From CALVGQ01 sp964370435 (GTDB taxonomy: Bacteria; Bacillota_I; Bacilli_A; Erysipelotrichales; Erysipelotrichaceae): 64,000 bases of DNA. The stretch lies in the NCBI GenBank assembly GCA_964370435.1, contig CAYJJG010000003.1:62001-126000 (forward strand), read 5' to 3'. How positions within the stretch are numbered: position 1 is the first letter of the stretch; each line of letters begins with the position of its first letter. The notes under the pieces were generated by a model that did not search any database, was not told where the DNA came from, and was given only the letters and a program-made list of their open reading frames with translations. Of the stretch, positions 62,385 to 64,000 are shown one piece after another. Both the position numbers and the translations under genes were made by a program.

Positions 62385-63532
62385 TAACCTATAACCCTCT
62401 CTTTTACATACTGTCTACCCCACTCATTAGCAGATAAACAATCCTCTAAAGTCACAACTTGTTTAAAGGTACATTTTTCACAGGCTTCAAATACTAATTT
62501 TTCTATATCCAGAAAACTTATTTTTCCTTCTTGAAAGAATTGATTTGCCTGTTCATTTGCACCATTCATTACTGCTGCTAAATTACCTTTTTTTATCCCT
62601 ACTTCAAAAGCCAGTTTCAATAATGGGAATCGTTCATAATCCATTGCCTTAAAAGTTAGAGTTTGTATCTTTGTTAAATCTAAACTTTCACTGCTATGAT
62701 TTAAACGCTCTGGATAACTTAAGGCATACTGAATAGGATGACGCATATCAGCAGTACCTAATTGAGCTATTACTGCTTTATCATGATACTCTACCATAGA
62801 ATGAATAATGCTTTGAGGATGCAATAATACCTCAATTTTATCGTAATCAATATCAAATAACCAATGTGCTTCAATTACTTCTAATCCTTTATTCATCATC
62901 GTAGCACTATCAATAGTAATCTTACTACCCATAGCCCAGTTAGGATGCTTTAAAGCATCTTCTAAGCTTACTTCTTTTAATTGTTCTCGTGATAAATCTC
63001 TAAACGAGCCACCACTAGCTGTAATAATCAAGCGCTTAACGCTATTCATAGTATTTCCTTGTAGAGCTTGAAATATAGCAGAATGCTCACTATCTATTGG
63101 TAGTAGCTTTACTTGATGTTCTTTACATAATTTCGTTATAACTTCGCCTGCTACTACTAGTGTTTCTTTATTAGCTATAGCAATATCTTTTTTACATTCG
63201 ATGGCTTTTACTGTAGGTATTAGTCCAACATAGCCAACAACAGCATTAACAACTAAGTTTGATTTTTCATAAGTAGCAACAGCAATCAAACCTTCTTTAC
63301 CACTTACAACCTCAAGATGATTAAACTGCTCTTTAATTGTTTTGGCATGCGCTTTACTATCTATGCTAACTAATTCAACTGAATCTAGTTTAGCTAATAA
63401 CTCGCGTAAGACAGCTATGTTACTTCCAACACTGATTGCTTTGATTTGAAACTTATCGGGATGCTCAAGACAAACATCAACCGTCTGTAGTCCAATTGAT
63501 CCACTTGCACCCAATAAACTTATTACTTTCAT
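62384..63532 (-). CDS. dxr: 1-deoxy-D-xylulose-5-phosphate reductoisomerase
   Basis: Second enzyme of the MEP isoprenoid pathway. 382 residues with the NADPH motif LLGASGSIGLQT, ANKETLVVAGE, LPIDSEHSAIFQ (metal ligands), TASGGSFRD, HPNWAMGSKITIDSATMMNKGLE (split: HPNWAMG and KITIDSATM) and HPQSIIHSMVEY. It shows that this organism makes isoprenoids by the MEP route. Confidence 0.96.
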   Translation of the reverse strand: MKVISLLGASGSIGLQTVDVCLEHPDKFQIKAISVGSNIAVLRELLAKLDSVELVSIDSKAHAKTIKEQFNHLEVVSGKEGLIAVATYEKSNLVVNAVVGYVGLIPTVKAIECKKDIAIANKETLVVAGEVITKLCKEHQVKLLPIDSEHSAIFQALQGNTMNSVKRLIITASGGSFRDLSREQLKEVSLEDALKHPNWAMGSKITIDSATMMNKGLEVIEAHWLFDIDYDKIEVLLHPQSIIHSMVEYHDKAVIAQLGTADMRHPIQYALSYPERLNHSSESLDLTKIQTLTFKAMDYERFPLLKLAFEVGIKKGNLAAVMNGANEQANQFFQEGKISFLDIEKLVFEACEKCTFKQVVTLEDCLSANEWGRQYVKERVIG

Positions 63533-63542
63533 ATTGAGCCTC

Positions 63543-64000
63543 CTATAGTATTGGCATTAGCATAACTAACGCTAAATATATCACTAAATTAAATACCAAG
63601 GAGTCAATTCTATCTAAAATACCTCCATGTCCTGGAAATAAATTACCAAAATCTTTAACTTGATAATGTCTTTTTATAGCACTAAACACTAAGTCTCCTA
63701 GTTGTCCAAATAAAGGGAAAGTTAAGCTCATACTTATTAATAAACTTTGATCAAGCTCTAAGAATGAAACCCCAAACGCATAAGATAATATGGCACCTAA
63801 AATGTAACCTCCAACAGATCCTTCGATTGTTTTCTTTGGTGAAATACGCTCATTAAGCTTATGTTTTCCAAAGAATCTTCCGCTAAAGTATGCACCCGTA
63901 TCAGTAGCATATGTTGCAATAACAATAAATAACATGATTAAATTAGTGACGTCATAAATCGCATAAATACTACGCACAGTCAATCCCAACAATATACTAA
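63543..64000 (-). CDS. cdsA: Phosphatidate cytidylyltransferase (partial, 5' end outside window)
   Basis: C-terminal 152 codons of CdsA, which makes CDP-diacylglycerol for phospholipid synthesis. The frame is open to base 64000. TDTGAYFSGRFFGKHKL, SPKKTIEGSVGGY and the family signature GDLVFSAIKRHYQVKDFGNLFPGHGG with LDRIDSLVF (each a known CdsA element) are present, with several membrane helices. It precedes dxr by 10 bp. Confidence 0.94.
   Translation of the reverse strand, partial: SILLGLTVRSIYAIYDVTNLIMLFIVIATYATDTGAYFSGRFFGKHKLNERISPKKTIEGSVGGYILGAILSYAFGVSFLELDQSLLISMSLTFPLFGQLGDLVFSAIKRHYQVKDFGNLFPGHGGILDRIDSLVFNLVIYLALVMLMPIL

Overview
The window reads as a chromosomal piece of a low-GC, spore-forming Bacillota, most like the Erysipelotrichia/Mollicutes-related branch. 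This placement is an inference from three things: strongly A+T-rich intergenic DNA, a spoIIGA-sigE sporulation pair, and a small protein resembling the mycoplasma MG284/MPN403 family. Two runs of ten N lie inside genes (13836-13845 and 23471-23480), so this is a scaffolded draft assembly. Nearly all genes run on the minus strand in tight operons with 1-14 bp overlaps. One tRNA gene (Ser-GGA) is present; I saw no rRNA genes, CRISPR array or prophage.

Left part (1-6912): a type IV pilus operon read leftwards, pilB-pilT-pilC-pilA-pilD-pilM, from one clear promoter at 6884-6912. The last gene joins a PilM ATPase to a PilN-like segment and runs out of the window. Next (7068-13647) is the conserved yqeG-yqeH-yhbY-nadD/yqeK-rsfS-yqeM cluster for ribosome assembly and NAD synthesis, followed by mtnN and a DedA-like gene, with an M42 peptidase upstream. 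13808-24346 is mixed: a LytTR regulator with a LiaF-like membrane protein, a decayed ATPase flanked by 14-bp direct repeats, an M14 peptidase, tRNA-Ser, a CPBP-like protein lacking its histidines, PssD/PssE glycosyltransferase halves, PTS enzyme I, acyl carrier protein, and spoIIGA-sigE under a promoter with an unusual 22-bp spacer.

25205-49420 is accessory sugar metabolism. A mannose-family PTS (IIA-IIB-IIC-IID) with NanE, a sulfatase without a signal peptide, and a DUF3604/PHP-type protein looks like an uptake and breakdown route for a sulfated amino sugar, probably controlled by the divergent GntR/UTRA regulator. After hpf and a MITE-like IS remnant comes an L-ascorbate-type (ula) system in two blocks: ulaG-ulaE-ulaD-HAD-class II aldolase-ulaC-ulaA-ulaB, and btpA-beta-propeller-araD/ulaF-ulaE2. 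An Rpe-like epimerase gene diverges from ulaG, and an ABC exporter separates the blocks. A DeoR-family regulator follows. Copies of a TTCATAWAA-like word sit before both blocks and before the regulator operon, suggesting one regulon.

The right end (49600-64000) is housekeeping: a purE-L-M-N-H-D operon behind a guanine-type riboswitch (purF and purC are not here), a LUD-domain protein, asnA, galE, and rseP-dxr-cdsA, with cdsA cut by the window edge.

Gene starts were set from visible ribosome binding sites where these disagreed with the longest open frame. Family names rest on motif recognition by eye, with no database search.
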